The notes beneath the pieces were generated by a model. That model was not told where the DNA came from. It saw nothing but the letters and a program-made list of their open reading frames with translations, and searched no databases. Position numbers and translations under genes: made by a program. DNA of 64,000 bases, from NCBI RefSeq assembly GCF_000331515.1, contig NZ_AMZO01000006.1:62001-126000 (forward strand), given 5' to 3'. Shown one piece after another: positions 28,337-37,294 of the stretch (positions are counted from its first letter, which is position 1; every line of letters begins with the position of its first letter). Source of the DNA: Photobacterium marinum (GTDB lineage Bacteria; Pseudomonadota; Gammaproteobacteria; Enterobacterales; Vibrionaceae).

Positions 28337-28963
28337 TTATTGCACAGAAGCGTTACGTAAAGCCGAGAACATCAGGTAAGTAGACGTAGCTCCCGGATCC
28401 TGGTGACCGATAGAACGTTCACCCAGGTAGCTGGCACGCCCTTTTTTCGCCTGCATAGGAATAGTACCTTTCATGGCTTTTTCGGCTTCGGCTACCGCAC
28501 AGTCGAGCGCATCAGCCATAACCGTTCCCTGCTTTTCTTTCAGGCAAGCAAGAATACCGTCCCAAGTATCGACCATCGTCTTATCGCCAACTTCAGCCTT
28601 ACCGCGCTGAACGATGCCATCAACACCGTCTTGCAGCATCTGAGTCAGCTCAGCCAGGCTCAGCTCTTCTTTTGCCATCACACTGGATGCACTGCGGATA
28701 AAGAAAGTGCCGTAAAGCGGACCACTGGCGCCACCAATGCTGGAAAGCAAAGTCATGCCTGTGGTTTTCAGAATCGTACCAATATCCTTATCTGCAAGAC
28801 TTGGCAGTTTGTCTTTCACTTTCTGGAAACCGCGATTCATGTTCAGGCCGTGATCAGCATCGCCGATTTCCCTATCCAGGTCAGTAAGGAAATCCTGCTC
28901 TGCCTGAAAAACCTCGGCTGACAGTTCAAGCCATTGAAGGATCTGCTGTTTGGTAATTGTCAT
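28337..28963 (-). CDS. dhaL: DhaL, ADP-binding subunit of PEP-dependent dihydroxyacetone kinase
   Basis: A 208-residue all-helical protein holding ADP as a cofactor that shuttles phosphate from DhaM to dihydroxyacetone on DhaK. The magnesium/nucleotide motif Asp-x-x-Ile-Gly-Asp-Ala-Asp-His-Gly lies at residues ~31-39, and the Ser-x-Gly-Gly-Ala-Ser-Gly-Pro-Leu-Tyr-Gly loop near 76-86. Length and C-terminal Gly-His-Gln-Asp-Pro-Gly-Ala match the family. An AAGGAG site precedes the ATG; 17 bases separate it from dhaK. In E. coli the ADP-bound form also activates DhaR. Confidence 0.95.
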   Translation of the reverse strand: MTITKQQILQWLELSAEVFQAEQDFLTDLDREIGDADHGLNMNRGFQKVKDKLPSLADKDIGTILKTTGMTLLSSIGGASGPLYGTFFIRSASSVMAKEELSLAELTQMLQDGVDGIVQRGKAEVGDKTMVDTWDGILACLKEKQGTVMADALDCAVAEAEKAMKGTIPMQAKKGRASYLGERSIGHQDPGATSTYLMFSALRNASVQ

Positions 28964-28980
28964 CTTGTTCTCCTTAACGC

Positions 28981-30048
28981 TTAGCAGCCCCAGCGTAATG
29001 CCGGTGTGTTCACAGGCATGTCGAACAGAGACAACATCTCGTCATCCACTTTCAGCAAAGTAATTGAAACCCCCTGCATATCCAGCGATGTGCAGTAACT
29101 GCCAATCATGTTGCGCTCAATTTTGATGTCGTGCTGCTCAAGCATTTCCGCTACCTTGCGGTAAACCGTATAAAGCTCAGATAGTGGTGTCGCACCCAGG
29201 TTATTTACCAGTACGATCACACGATCACCGCCTTTTAGTGTTTCAGTGATCCAGGTTTCATCTTGCCAGTCACCGGCACCGTTATTCCAGCGGCGAACCA
29301 CACGCTCATATGGCTGATCTTCCAGAATCGCATTCATCATGTCAGTTGTAATCGTATCGCCGTCAGTGAAAGCACGGCGTTCAATGCCCGGCTCACCATG
29401 AATACCGATACCAAACTCAATTTCATTATCAGCCAGCTCAAAACTTGGTTTGCCCGCTGCTGGAACCGTACAGGCAGAAAGCGCGACGCCGATAGAGCGG
29501 CCACGGTTGGCAATGCGTTTTGCCAGCTCGCTCATTTTCTCAAGGTCGTAGCCTTCTTCTGCCGCTGCACCGAGAATTTTTTCTGCCAGTACAGTAGTCG
29601 CCACCCCGCGACGGCCGGCAGTGTAAAGGCTATCTTTAACTGCGACGTCATCGTCAACCAGTGTCGCCTGTACTTTAATGCCGTCACCATGCAGCAGTTC
29701 GACCGCTGTTTCAAAATTCAGCACGTCACCGGTGTAGTTCTTAATCAAAAACAGGACACCTTCACCAGCATCAACTTTCTGACCACATTCATACATCTGA
29801 TCCGGCGTTGGCGAAGTAAACATTTCGCCGGGACAGGCGCCATCCAGCATCCCCATACCAACATAACCACCGTGCATCGGCTCGTGGCCGCTACCGCCAC
29901 CAGATACCAATGCAACTTTGCCGCCTTTACGATCACGGCGCACGATATACATAGGATCCAGGTTAACTTCCAGCTCAGGGTGTGCCTTAGCAATACCTTC
30001 AAGCTGTTCCCTAACTACATTGTCGACCTGGTTAATCATTTTTTTCAT
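28981..30048 (-). CDS. dhaK: DhaK, substrate-binding subunit of dihydroxyacetone kinase
   Basis: Binds dihydroxyacetone covalently through a histidine and receives phosphate from DhaL-ATP, giving dihydroxyacetone phosphate for glycolysis. The covalent histidine is His217 in Gly-Ile-Gly-Ile-His-Gly-Glu-Pro-Gly. Conserved Ser-Gly-Gly-Gly-Ser-Gly-His-Glu-Pro and Lys-Asn-Tyr-Thr-Gly-Asp motifs line the site. I start it at 30048 (355 residues, the family length), with AAGGA seven bases upstream; the open frame runs 31 codons further without support. First gene of dhaKLM. The upstream region holds a pair of matching palindromes that look like regulator sites. Confidence 0.95.
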   Translation of the reverse strand: MKKMINQVDNVVREQLEGIAKAHPELEVNLDPMYIVRRDRKGGKVALVSGGGSGHEPMHGGYVGMGMLDGACPGEMFTSPTPDQMYECGQKVDAGEGVLFLIKNYTGDVLNFETAVELLHGDGIKVQATLVDDDVAVKDSLYTAGRRGVATTVLAEKILGAAAEEGYDLEKMSELAKRIANRGRSIGVALSACTVPAAGKPSFELADNEIEFGIGIHGEPGIERRAFTDGDTITTDMMNAILEDQPYERVVRRWNNGAGDWQDETWITETLKGGDRVIVLVNNLGATPLSELYTVYRKVAEMLEQHDIKIERNMIGSYCTSLDMQGVSITLLKVDDEMLSLFDMPVNTPALRWGC

Positions 30049-30194
30049 CGTTCTGTCCTTATTTTCTGCGCAGGGTAATTGTGTTTGGGCCTGGTGCTGA
30101 TCGCTGCTTATGTGTCGGGATGCGATATGCCTGTCCGTCAAACCGGGCCAAATGTTATGCCATCAGGTGAAGATGGTGCTAATTAGCCACTTTT

Positions 30195-30242
30195 GTTTCA
30201 TATTGAAACGCTACATTCAAGAAAACCGTTCCATTTTGAAAC
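30195..30242. promoter_or_regulatory. paired 15-bp palindromes upstream of dhaK, candidate DhaR operators
   Basis: GTTTCATATTGAAAC at 30195-30209 is a perfect 6-bp inverted repeat with a 3-base spacer. GTTCCATTTTGAAAC at 30228-30242 is the same pattern with one changed base. Their centres are 33 bases apart, about three turns of B-DNA, and 150-195 bases before the dhaK start. That is the expected layout for a dimeric Fis-HTH activator such as DhaR. The assignment to DhaR is inferred from position. Confidence 0.6.
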
Positions 30243-30470
30243 AATACGTTGAGGGAAGCCCCGGATATTTGAACTGAGTCGAATTTTGGGTGGGTCAAAA
30301 AGAGAAGAATAGGCTGAGAATCAACGCAAAATGTGAACGGACCCAAGAGACCAATTAACAAAATTGCTAATGAGCTCACAAAGATTTTCGTAACAAAGGA
30401 AACAAAATGAGAGTTTCGCTGGAATCGGGGACGAAGAAAGGTGAAAAAGACGTACAACATCAAAAATAAT

Positions 30471-30500
30471 AAAACGGCATATCCTCAGATATGCCGTTTT
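30471..30500 (-). terminator. terminator of the interrupted chemoreceptor gene
   Basis: A perfect 13-bp stem (30471-30483 with 30488-30500) with a CTCA loop, followed on the - strand by a T-rich tail, 40 bases after the receptor stop. Confidence 0.92.
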
Positions 30501-30540
30501 AATCATCTATCACTTATTAAGCGATGAAACCCAGAATTAG

Positions 30541-32484
30541 CTACGAAACCCTGAAGTAAGACAGCAAGGATTTTTGTTCATCCGCCAGACGTGACAACTC
30601 TTCACTGGCCTGCGAACTTTGCGCTATACCGGCCACATTCTGGTTAACGATATCCGACGTAATGGTTACGTTCTGAGAAATATCTTTTGTTACACCGGAC
30701 TGCTCTTCGGATGCTGTCGCCACTAAGGTGTTCAGCTCAGAAATTTGTGCCACCGAATCAGAAATCGTTGTGAATGCTTCACCAACCTGACGAGTAATAT
30801 CCAGCGACTCATTGATCAGCTCAGAGTTCGACTTCATAAAGTTGTCAGCTTGCTGCGCCTGCTCCTGCAAACGTGAAATCAACTCCTGAATATCAACCGT
30901 CGACTGCTGGGTTTTCGCCGCCAACGAACGAACTTCGTCAGCAACCACGGCAAAACCACGTCCCTGCTCACCTGCACGTGCTGCTTCAATAGCCGCATTC
31001 AAAGCCAGCAGGTTGGTCTGCTCTGAAATTCCCGTAATCACATCCACCACAGTGCCGATTTCATTCGAGTATTCCCTCAGCTGATTCACAATCTCGGTTG
31101 ATTCTTTTACCGAGCTGTCAATCTGGGCCGATATGTCATCAGAACGCTGCAATGCCTACTGGCCGTCTGCGACATTTTGAATAGCCACACCGGCTGCATC
31201 CTCGGCACTGGCAGCATTACTGCTGACTTCCGCTGCCGTACTTGACAGTTCATTAATCGCTGTTGCCACCTGCTCAACCTGTGCCAATTCCTGCTGAGCA
31301 TTCGCTTCCGATTGTGTCATCACAGCAGCCAGTTCAACAGACGCTGATGACACGTTATCGGATATACCGTGGAAGCCCTCAATAATACGTTTCAGTTCAC
31401 GATGCATTGCAATGGTGTTGGCGTATATGCCCGATTCCTTTCCTGTTGGCTGAAACTGTTCGGTTAAATCTCCTTCCGCAACCTTCTTTACCATTTCAGC
31501 AATATCAGTCGGCTCACCACCAACTACATGCATCACGCCGCGATAAATATAATAGGCGGCAAACAAACCGATCAAAATTGAGATCAACGACAAGACAGCC
31601 AGCAACGTTTTAGCATTAGCAATATCTGCCTGCAACATTGGGCCAATTCGATCCTGATTTTTCTTCGCTTCAAGCTCAATGGCTTCAATCGTCGCAGCTG
31701 ATTCATGCCCAACCACATCCAGAGTTTCAGTAATCAACTTGTTTCGCTTTTCAATCGCTACCGTAACTTCATCAAATGCCTGCTGGTAAGTTTCAAATGC
31801 TTTTTCGAAATTATTAAATAACTGAATCCGTTCAGGGTTCTGAATTTGGTTATGCAGTTCAGAAGACCTCTTTTCGACATTGGCAAACTCTTGAAGCGCC
31901 CTTTGCTTATCGCGAACCTCGTTGCTGATCAAAAACTTAGAGACATAAAGTCGAGCAAGTAAGAGGCTTTCCTGTAACTGCCCCGAATAAAAAGCAGCAT
32001 CAGAATCACCATCTTCATATGCAGAATAGGCAATATCCGTCAGAGACTTTCTCATCAACAAGCCATTCGGATCTAATTTTTCGCCAACGGTTTTATGACG
32101 TAGATGAATAAGCTTATCAACCTCATTAAATCCATTGCGATAAATAATCATTCCTTTTTCTATTTTTTGAAACTTCTGAATTAATTCAGGGTTAGACTCT
32201 TTCTCCAATACCTCATCGATTAGAGACATTGCTGAATTAATTCGGCTTTCTATAGTAAGCTTCAATTCATCAGATTGATTTTTAATATATTTATTAACAG
32301 CAAGGCGCGCTTCAATGACGTTGGCCTGTATCCTACCAGAGGCTACGCTACTCCTGGCAAAACCACGGTATTCAACAAACCCTTCCGATGTACTGTTGAA
32401 GCGGAAAAATGAAGTGACGGACATAACAAGCAGCAAGGCAAGCAATATACCAAAGCCACACATTAATTGTTGTTTTAATTTCAT
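30541..32484 (-). pseudogene. methyl-accepting chemotaxis protein interrupted by an in-frame amber codon
   Basis: A transmembrane chemoreceptor of 648 codons. The ATG at 32484 has AAGG just upstream. TM1 is at residues ~6-27, a long helical periplasmic domain follows to ~285, then TM2, HAMP (around Gly-Gly-Glu-Pro-Thr-Asp-Ile) and the signalling coiled coil. At codon 443 (31156-31158) a TAG stops the frame inside the methylation helix; the same frame resumes at once and holds the conserved hairpin tip and second methylation helix, down to 30541. A CAG to TAG change would account for it. The first product would lack the CheA/CheW-binding tip. It is a fresh nonsense mutation, a sequencing error, or suppressed; the intact rest and terminator argue for recent loss. 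Confidence 0.85.
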
Positions 32485-33491
32485 GTAACCTTCCATTAAT
32501 AATTATTAATATTCTTATATAATATCGATAAAGATAAAAAAGATAACCAGATAATTTATGGTAATTACATGAAGATTGATTTAAGTCACAATTATCCATC
32601 CACCAAAAGAAAACGATTTCATAATAAAAATCTTCTTCTGGTTAATATTAATAATCCATTAATAAAACATGGTTATAGAATACACAAGCACTGTATAAAC
32701 AGTAGCGTATGGAATAGGCAGCTTAATTTATACATAGGTAATGCATTGTTATTTAATGTTTTTTCTTAAGACTTTATTCTAAATATAATACACCTTATAA
32801 AAAGACACACTATTAATAAGAATCCTCCTGTAAAATAAAACCCTTAATTTACTAACTCACAAAAATAATAAACTAAAATAACAAGCCAAATCAGCATAAA
32901 AAACACGGGCAATCGACAAGTCATGACTAATACAAAAAGTCATCTACCACCATAGATTCATAAGTGTTGTCAGTTAAATAACCAGCACTCATAAATGAAT
33001 TCAAAACAGAACATATCTTAATTAATATGAGCACACTTGCTTAATAAGTATTGCCAAGATATTAAAAAGTAACGAACAGCCACTAGCTAAATACAAACCA
33101 ATAAAACATTGAGAATGCTAATCAACAAGATCTTCTTAACGACCTATCGAATATAATTTAACTTGAACTACTGCAGAAAAAATTACGAATCACTTAAATT
33201 TCCTCTCGAAAAAATCAAGTAACAATATACTTTTTCATATAAGATCCAGCCGTTTTTCCAGACGAAGATGACTGTTTAAGTGAAAGCCAAGAAAACTCGC
33301 TGTAGAACCTTATGAGTTGACAGTTCACTCTCCCCAAAAAGATAAACAAGCAGAAATTACTAACTGTTATCGCCTTGGGCGATATTGTTATTTTATTTTT
33401 AATAACAAAGAGGTGGCACAAGTTTAGATATATCAACCAAGCTAAATGTCAGACTAGGGTAAACTCACTAACGACATTGAAAAACATCCAC
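32485..33491. other. 1-kb AT-rich region without recognisable gene
   Basis: No convincing coding frame is present; short frames here are Asn/Ile/Lys-rich products of low GC. A hairpin at 33368-33384 (7-bp stem TATCGCC/GGCGATA, 3-base loop) is followed by a T-rich tract on the + strand and looks like a terminator with no gene in front of it. Anything it ends would be a small RNA; I cannot name one. Confidence 0.4.
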
Positions 33492-34253
33492 TTAATGCTG
33501 CGCTTTCAAAACCTTTTCCACGGCTTCAGCCACAGAATCAACGCAGTGGAAATCGCGGTCGATTCTGTTTTCATCTCCGGGTTGGTACTTACCGGTTCTC
33601 ACCAAACATGCATCCAGTCCGGCATTGAGTGCCCCTTCCACATCACCGAAAACGTCATCCCCGATCATCAGAACAGATTCCACTCCGAATTGAGTAGAAG
33701 CAACGACCTGAGAGAAAAAATCTACAGAGGGCTTACCGACGATAATAGCCTCAGTATCAGCAGCATACTCTATCGCCCGGATAAAGGGCCCCGCATCCAG
33801 GTGCAACCTCCCATCCTGTTTAAAATACCGGTTCATCCCAACTGCGATAAGGGGCGCCCCGGCCTGACATAACCGGAACGCACGATCCAAATATTCATAG
33901 CAAAACCTCTCTTCCGCATCAGCAACAAACACCGCATTGGGATCCGACTGTTCAACATCTGCAAACTCTGACTCAATGTTCCTATGTATCAGACAATACG
34001 GCCGCCACTGTCGCTGATGAAGTAAGGCTTTTACCGCAGCAGGGGCAGTGTAGATCTGCGACACTTCAATATCGAAACCCATCAAGGTCAAATCCTGATA
34101 AATCTGAGCGCAGGTCCTTCGTGAAGTGTTGGTAACAAAACGAAAATCCAATCCACTGTCTCTAACAGCCGCTATCGCTTCGACAGCACCGGGAATACTC
34201 TGCTTACCGTCATAAAGCACGCCGCTAATATCAAAGAAAATGGCTTTGTACAT
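33492..34253 (-). CDS. HAD-superfamily IIA phosphatase, LHPP/HDHD2-like
   Basis: A 253-residue cytoplasmic phosphatase. Motif I reads Phe-Phe-Asp-Ile-Ser-Gly-Val-Leu-Tyr-Asp: the nucleophile Asp8 is kept, but the usual second Asp is Ser10, as in the LHPP and HDHD2 branch. Motif II is Val-Thr-Asn-Thr-Ser, motif III the Lys in Val-Gly-Lys-Pro, motif IV Ile-Gly-Asp-Asp-Val-Phe-Gly-Asp. The type IIA cap sits between motifs II and III. LHPP in animals removes phosphate from phospho-histidine, phospho-lysine and pyrophosphate; bacterial relatives are not characterised, so the substrate is open. GGAAGG precedes the ATG. Solitary gene. Confidence 0.85.
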   Translation of the reverse strand: MYKAIFFDISGVLYDGKQSIPGAVEAIAAVRDSGLDFRFVTNTSRRTCAQIYQDLTLMGFDIEVSQIYTAPAAVKALLHQRQWRPYCLIHRNIESEFADVEQSDPNAVFVADAEERFCYEYLDRAFRLCQAGAPLIAVGMNRYFKQDGRLHLDAGPFIRAIEYAADTEAIIVGKPSVDFFSQVVASTQFGVESVLMIGDDVFGDVEGALNAGLDACLVRTGKYQPGDENRIDRDFHCVDSVAEAVEKVLKAQH

Positions 34254-34511
34254 TTGCCTTCCCTCACAGCCAGAACTTAAAAATCAGCTCTTCTGATACT
34301 CAAATTAAACCTTAAAGACGAGGTATAAATTGATTATAGAGTGCATGACACAGTACAGCTTTCAGTCCTCTTTATCTTAAAAGCAGTCTTAACTTGTTCT
34401 TGCTCATACTTTGGTTATCAAAGTGCAGTAAACCGTGCTTTTTGCTCTAGCCTCATGGTGGAAGCCCGGTAATTTACGTGGTAATTGCATAATTCAGAGG
34501 ATGAGAATGCG

Positions 34512-35633
34512 ATGAACCAACTAAAAACATCCTTCATGATTTTTACCACCATGGTAGTGCTGCTTTGGACTTCATTGCTCCGGGCACAAACCTTTGATGA
34601 GAACGTCCTGATCGTCTCCCCTGTTTCTCATGACCTCTATACCGCTGGTCACCATATAGAAGTGCAAAGTGAAATAGCTGGAGACCTTATCGTGGCGGGC
34701 CAGATGATCAGCATCAACAGTATTGTTGATGGAGATATTATTGCCGCTGGGGAAACCATCAACCTACAGGCAGCGGTGTCGGATGATGTACGGGTCGCCG
34801 GACGACAAATTATCATCAGCAATCACATTGCCGATCATATTGTCGCCGCCGGTGAAACGGTAACTTTGGAGCAGGACAGCCGGATAGGAAGCTGGGCATG
34901 GCTTGCCGGAGATACAGTTCGCATCTCCGGCTATATCGACCAGGAACTAAAAGTAGCAGCACGCCGAGTTATTATCAGTGGTGAAATCAAAGGGGATGTA
35001 GAGCTGTTTGCCGAACAAATCGATATTCTGGATAGCGCCCGAATTCATGGCAATCTGATCTGGCACAGCAAACATCAACCAACAATTGAAAGTGGCGGGC
35101 AAATTAATGGTCAGCTAATCGAAAAACCATGGGAGCACCCTGAGCATAACGGAGGTTCTCCTTTTGCCGGGCTTGCCTTCATAACGCTCAGTCTGATGTT
35201 CAGCGGTATCGTGATTTACCTACTGTTCCCAGCCCTTCCTCTGCAGGCATCAAGAAGCGTGCAGCAACGCCCCTTGTTATCGCTGTCTGCAGGATTAGGC
35301 GTACTTCTTATAACGCCAGTAGTGATTGCTGTCTTGTTTGTCACAGCTATAGGTTCATTACTGGCATTCGCTCTGCTGGCAAGCTATCTGGTCATGATCC
35401 TATTGGGAGTAACCTGTGCTCTTTTCTCCCTAGGTCATATGGGGCTGCAGCTGACAGGGAAACATGAAAAGGCAGGAAAAGGGCTACGTATCCTCGCATT
35501 TGTTCTTGCTTTAATTGCAATCGGACTACTTCAGTTGATTCCGTTTATTGGCAGCCTGATTTACCTCGCAGTGATCCTGTTCGGACTTGGCGGACTGACA
35601 TTAGCCATCTATCGAAACAGGCAAGCGGTTTAA
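34512..35633 (+). CDS. polymer-forming (bactofilin-like) exported protein with C-terminal membrane domain
   Basis: 373 residues from the ATG at 34512, which follows AGAGGA by ten bases; the frame opens earlier at a TTG without a ribosome site. An N-terminal signal sequence (ending Leu-Arg-Ala) is followed by ~150 residues of short repeats of the form Gly-Asp-x-x-x-Ala-Gly-x-x-Ile/Val, a bactofilin-type beta helix, here probably in the periplasm. Four or so hydrophobic helices (~225-365) complete the protein. This beta-helix plus membrane layout is seen in uncharacterised envelope proteins. Possible roles are scaffold or surface organisation; nothing specific is shown. A hairpin terminator follows. 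Confidence 0.7.
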   Translation: MNQLKTSFMIFTTMVVLLWTSLLRAQTFDENVLIVSPVSHDLYTAGHHIEVQSEIAGDLIVAGQMISINSIVDGDIIAAGETINLQAAVSDDVRVAGRQIIISNHIADHIVAAGETVTLEQDSRIGSWAWLAGDTVRISGYIDQELKVAARRVIISGEIKGDVELFAEQIDILDSARIHGNLIWHSKHQPTIESGGQINGQLIEKPWEHPEHNGGSPFAGLAFITLSLMFSGIVIYLLFPALPLQASRSVQQRPLLSLSAGLGVLLITPVVIAVLFVTAIGSLLAFALLASYLVMILLGVTCALFSLGHMGLQLTGKHEKAGKGLRILAFVLALIAIGLLQLIPFIGSLIYLAVILFGLGGLTLAIYRNRQAV

Positions 35634-35651
35634 GGAATTAAGACAAATAAA

Positions 35652-35676
35652 AAGCCGCACCATTGCAGTGCGGCTT
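35652..35676 (+). terminator. probable terminator after the bactofilin-like gene
   Basis: A 9-bp GC-rich stem (35652-35660 with 35668-35676) with a 7-base loop starts 19 bases after the stop codon; the tail is only moderately T-rich. Confidence 0.7.
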
Positions 35677-36168
35677 GGTATTATTAATCTTTACACCTTA
35701 GTCTACCTACTCAGCACACATAAGATGCTTACTTGAGGCTTCGCCACTCATTACGTTGAGTATGCCGAGCCCGATGCAGTCACTTCTTTAAATCGGACAT
35801 CACTGTTATTTGGCGAAGAAGTATAAATTTCAGTTTGTTGCTTTCCAAATTGTAAAATAACTCAGCCATCAAGCATGACACTCTAGACTGTGTTACCGCT
35901 GGCTTTCGCCAACTGAAACCTGCACCCTTGAGTCATATGAATGCAGCTTAATCCTCCAGAAGCTAAGCAAAACACGCTCACCACAGGTTTCCTTATAAAT
36001 ATGGTATCGAATCCTACTTTTAGCAAACCCGAATTAAATAAAAGACTGCGAAAACGTGATTCATTGCACTATTTCTCTTCAACACAGCTAACATTTTTAA
36101 AGCACGTTCTACTATAAAATTAATCTTTGGAAGATAAATCAAATGGTTAAGAAGGGAATATCTATCAC
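35677..36168. other. spacer with no recognised gene
   Basis: About 490 bases upstream of the TDT transporter gene. I see no protein-like frame, RNA gene or clear operator. It should contain the promoter of that gene. Confidence 0.35.
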
Positions 36169-37131
36169 ATGTCGGCAATTGGGAAAAAACTGCTTCATGT
36201 ACCCACGGCCCAGGCAGCACTCGCACTGGCAACCACTGGTTTAGGGTTAGCCTGGTCACTATTCCTGCCCGGAAACGGAAACATCATTCGCAGTGTCTGT
36301 GCCGCTATGGGAGCATGTTTGCTAATCCCGGTCCTTCTCAAATTCACTCTTAACCCAAGGCACTTCCTACGCGATCTTCGTCATCCGCTCTACGGCAGCC
36401 TGATGGCGCCGATGACCATGACTCTGCTGGTTCTTGCTGACTACCTGACATCTATCCATATCGAAAGTGCAAGGCTGTTATGGTATCCCTCCATGGTGCT
36501 TCACTTCGCTATGATGAGTTATTTTCTTATCGCCCAATTCAGAAAATTCCGACTGGTTAACCTCTATCCCAGCTGGTTCCTTTACCCTGTCGGCGCAATC
36601 AGCGGCACCCTTGCCGGCTCTGGACTCGGGCATACCGAGTTTGCGATTGCGATGACCAATATCTGTATCGCCGTCTATTTTGTCATGCTGCCGATTGTGC
36701 TTTATCGCGTCTGCTTTGCCGGAAGACTACCGCGCACCGCCCGCCCGACACTAACAATTATGGCAGCCCCGGTGAATCTGTCGCTTACCGCCTACCTGCT
36801 CAACGTTGACCAGCCGGACCCAATTCTGACTGGCGCTCTGGCCGGAGTCGGAATTACGATGGCAATCCTCGTTAACCTGATTTACATAAAACTGCTTCAA
36901 CAGCCGTTCCAGCCGTCACTGGCAGCGGTAACCTTTCCATCAGTAATCAGTGCTGTAGCCATTGAAAGACTTACCCGCTGGGTAGTTACCGACTACCCAC
37001 ACTGGGCCTGGCTGGAATCTCTGGGTAAATTTGAATTAATCGTAGCAACCGGACTGGTGATTTGGGTTGGAGCTCATTACATCAGCCTGTACCTGCCAAA
37101 AGAGACACTCAATAAACAAACACAGCACTGA
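36169..37131 (+). CDS. TDT-family transporter (TehA/SLAC1-like)
   Basis: A 320-residue inner-membrane protein with about ten hydrophobic helices. Segments such as Pro-Met-Thr-Met-Thr-Leu-Leu, Pro-Val-Gly-Ala-Ile-Ser-Gly-Thr and Ala-Ala-Pro-Val-Asn-Leu-Ser match the tellurite-resistance/dicarboxylate transporter family, which includes TehA, sulfite pumps and the plant anion channel SLAC1. The gating phenylalanine of TehA/SLAC1 cannot be placed with certainty. It probably moves a small anion. An AGGGA lies before the ATG but at a long spacing. It is followed 160 bases later by nicotinate phosphoribosyltransferase, with no clear terminator between. Confidence 0.8.
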   Translation: MSAIGKKLLHVPTAQAALALATTGLGLAWSLFLPGNGNIIRSVCAAMGACLLIPVLLKFTLNPRHFLRDLRHPLYGSLMAPMTMTLLVLADYLTSIHIESARLLWYPSMVLHFAMMSYFLIAQFRKFRLVNLYPSWFLYPVGAISGTLAGSGLGHTEFAIAMTNICIAVYFVMLPIVLYRVCFAGRLPRTARPTLTIMAAPVNLSLTAYLLNVDQPDPILTGALAGVGITMAILVNLIYIKLLQQPFQPSLAAVTFPSVISAVAIERLTRWVVTDYPHWAWLESLGKFELIVATGLVIWVGAHYISLYLPKETLNKQTQH

Positions 37132-37294
37132 GGTAAATTCTCAGTACAGCCTGCTGACATCTGACTCAAGTTTGTTGCATTGATACAGCTAAAATAAGCT
37201 AGCCTTTAGGTTAATAGCTTGAAACTGGTGTACTACAACGCCATGCATTACACCGTTTTATCGCTTTTCAATAGCCAGAGCGGAGGTAGCAACA

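Noticed and set aside
30049..30141. Upstream extension of dhaK by 31 codons.
   Set aside because: DhaK aligns from the Met at 30048, which has AAGGA at ideal spacing; the extension is His/Gln-rich and unlike the family.
30049..30194. A TGGCAT...TTGGC sequence before dhaK resembling a sigma-54 promoter.
   Set aside because: The GG/GC spacing is wrong, and the DhaR here lacks the GAFTGA loop needed for sigma-54.
32569..32769. A 66-codon frame in the gene-free kilobase.
   Set aside because: Asn/Ile/Lys/His-rich product of AT-rich DNA, without a ribosome site or recognisable features.
33375..33872. A 165-codon + strand frame over the LHPP-like gene.
   Set aside because: It is the antisense shadow of the HAD phosphatase, whose motifs are clear on the - strand.
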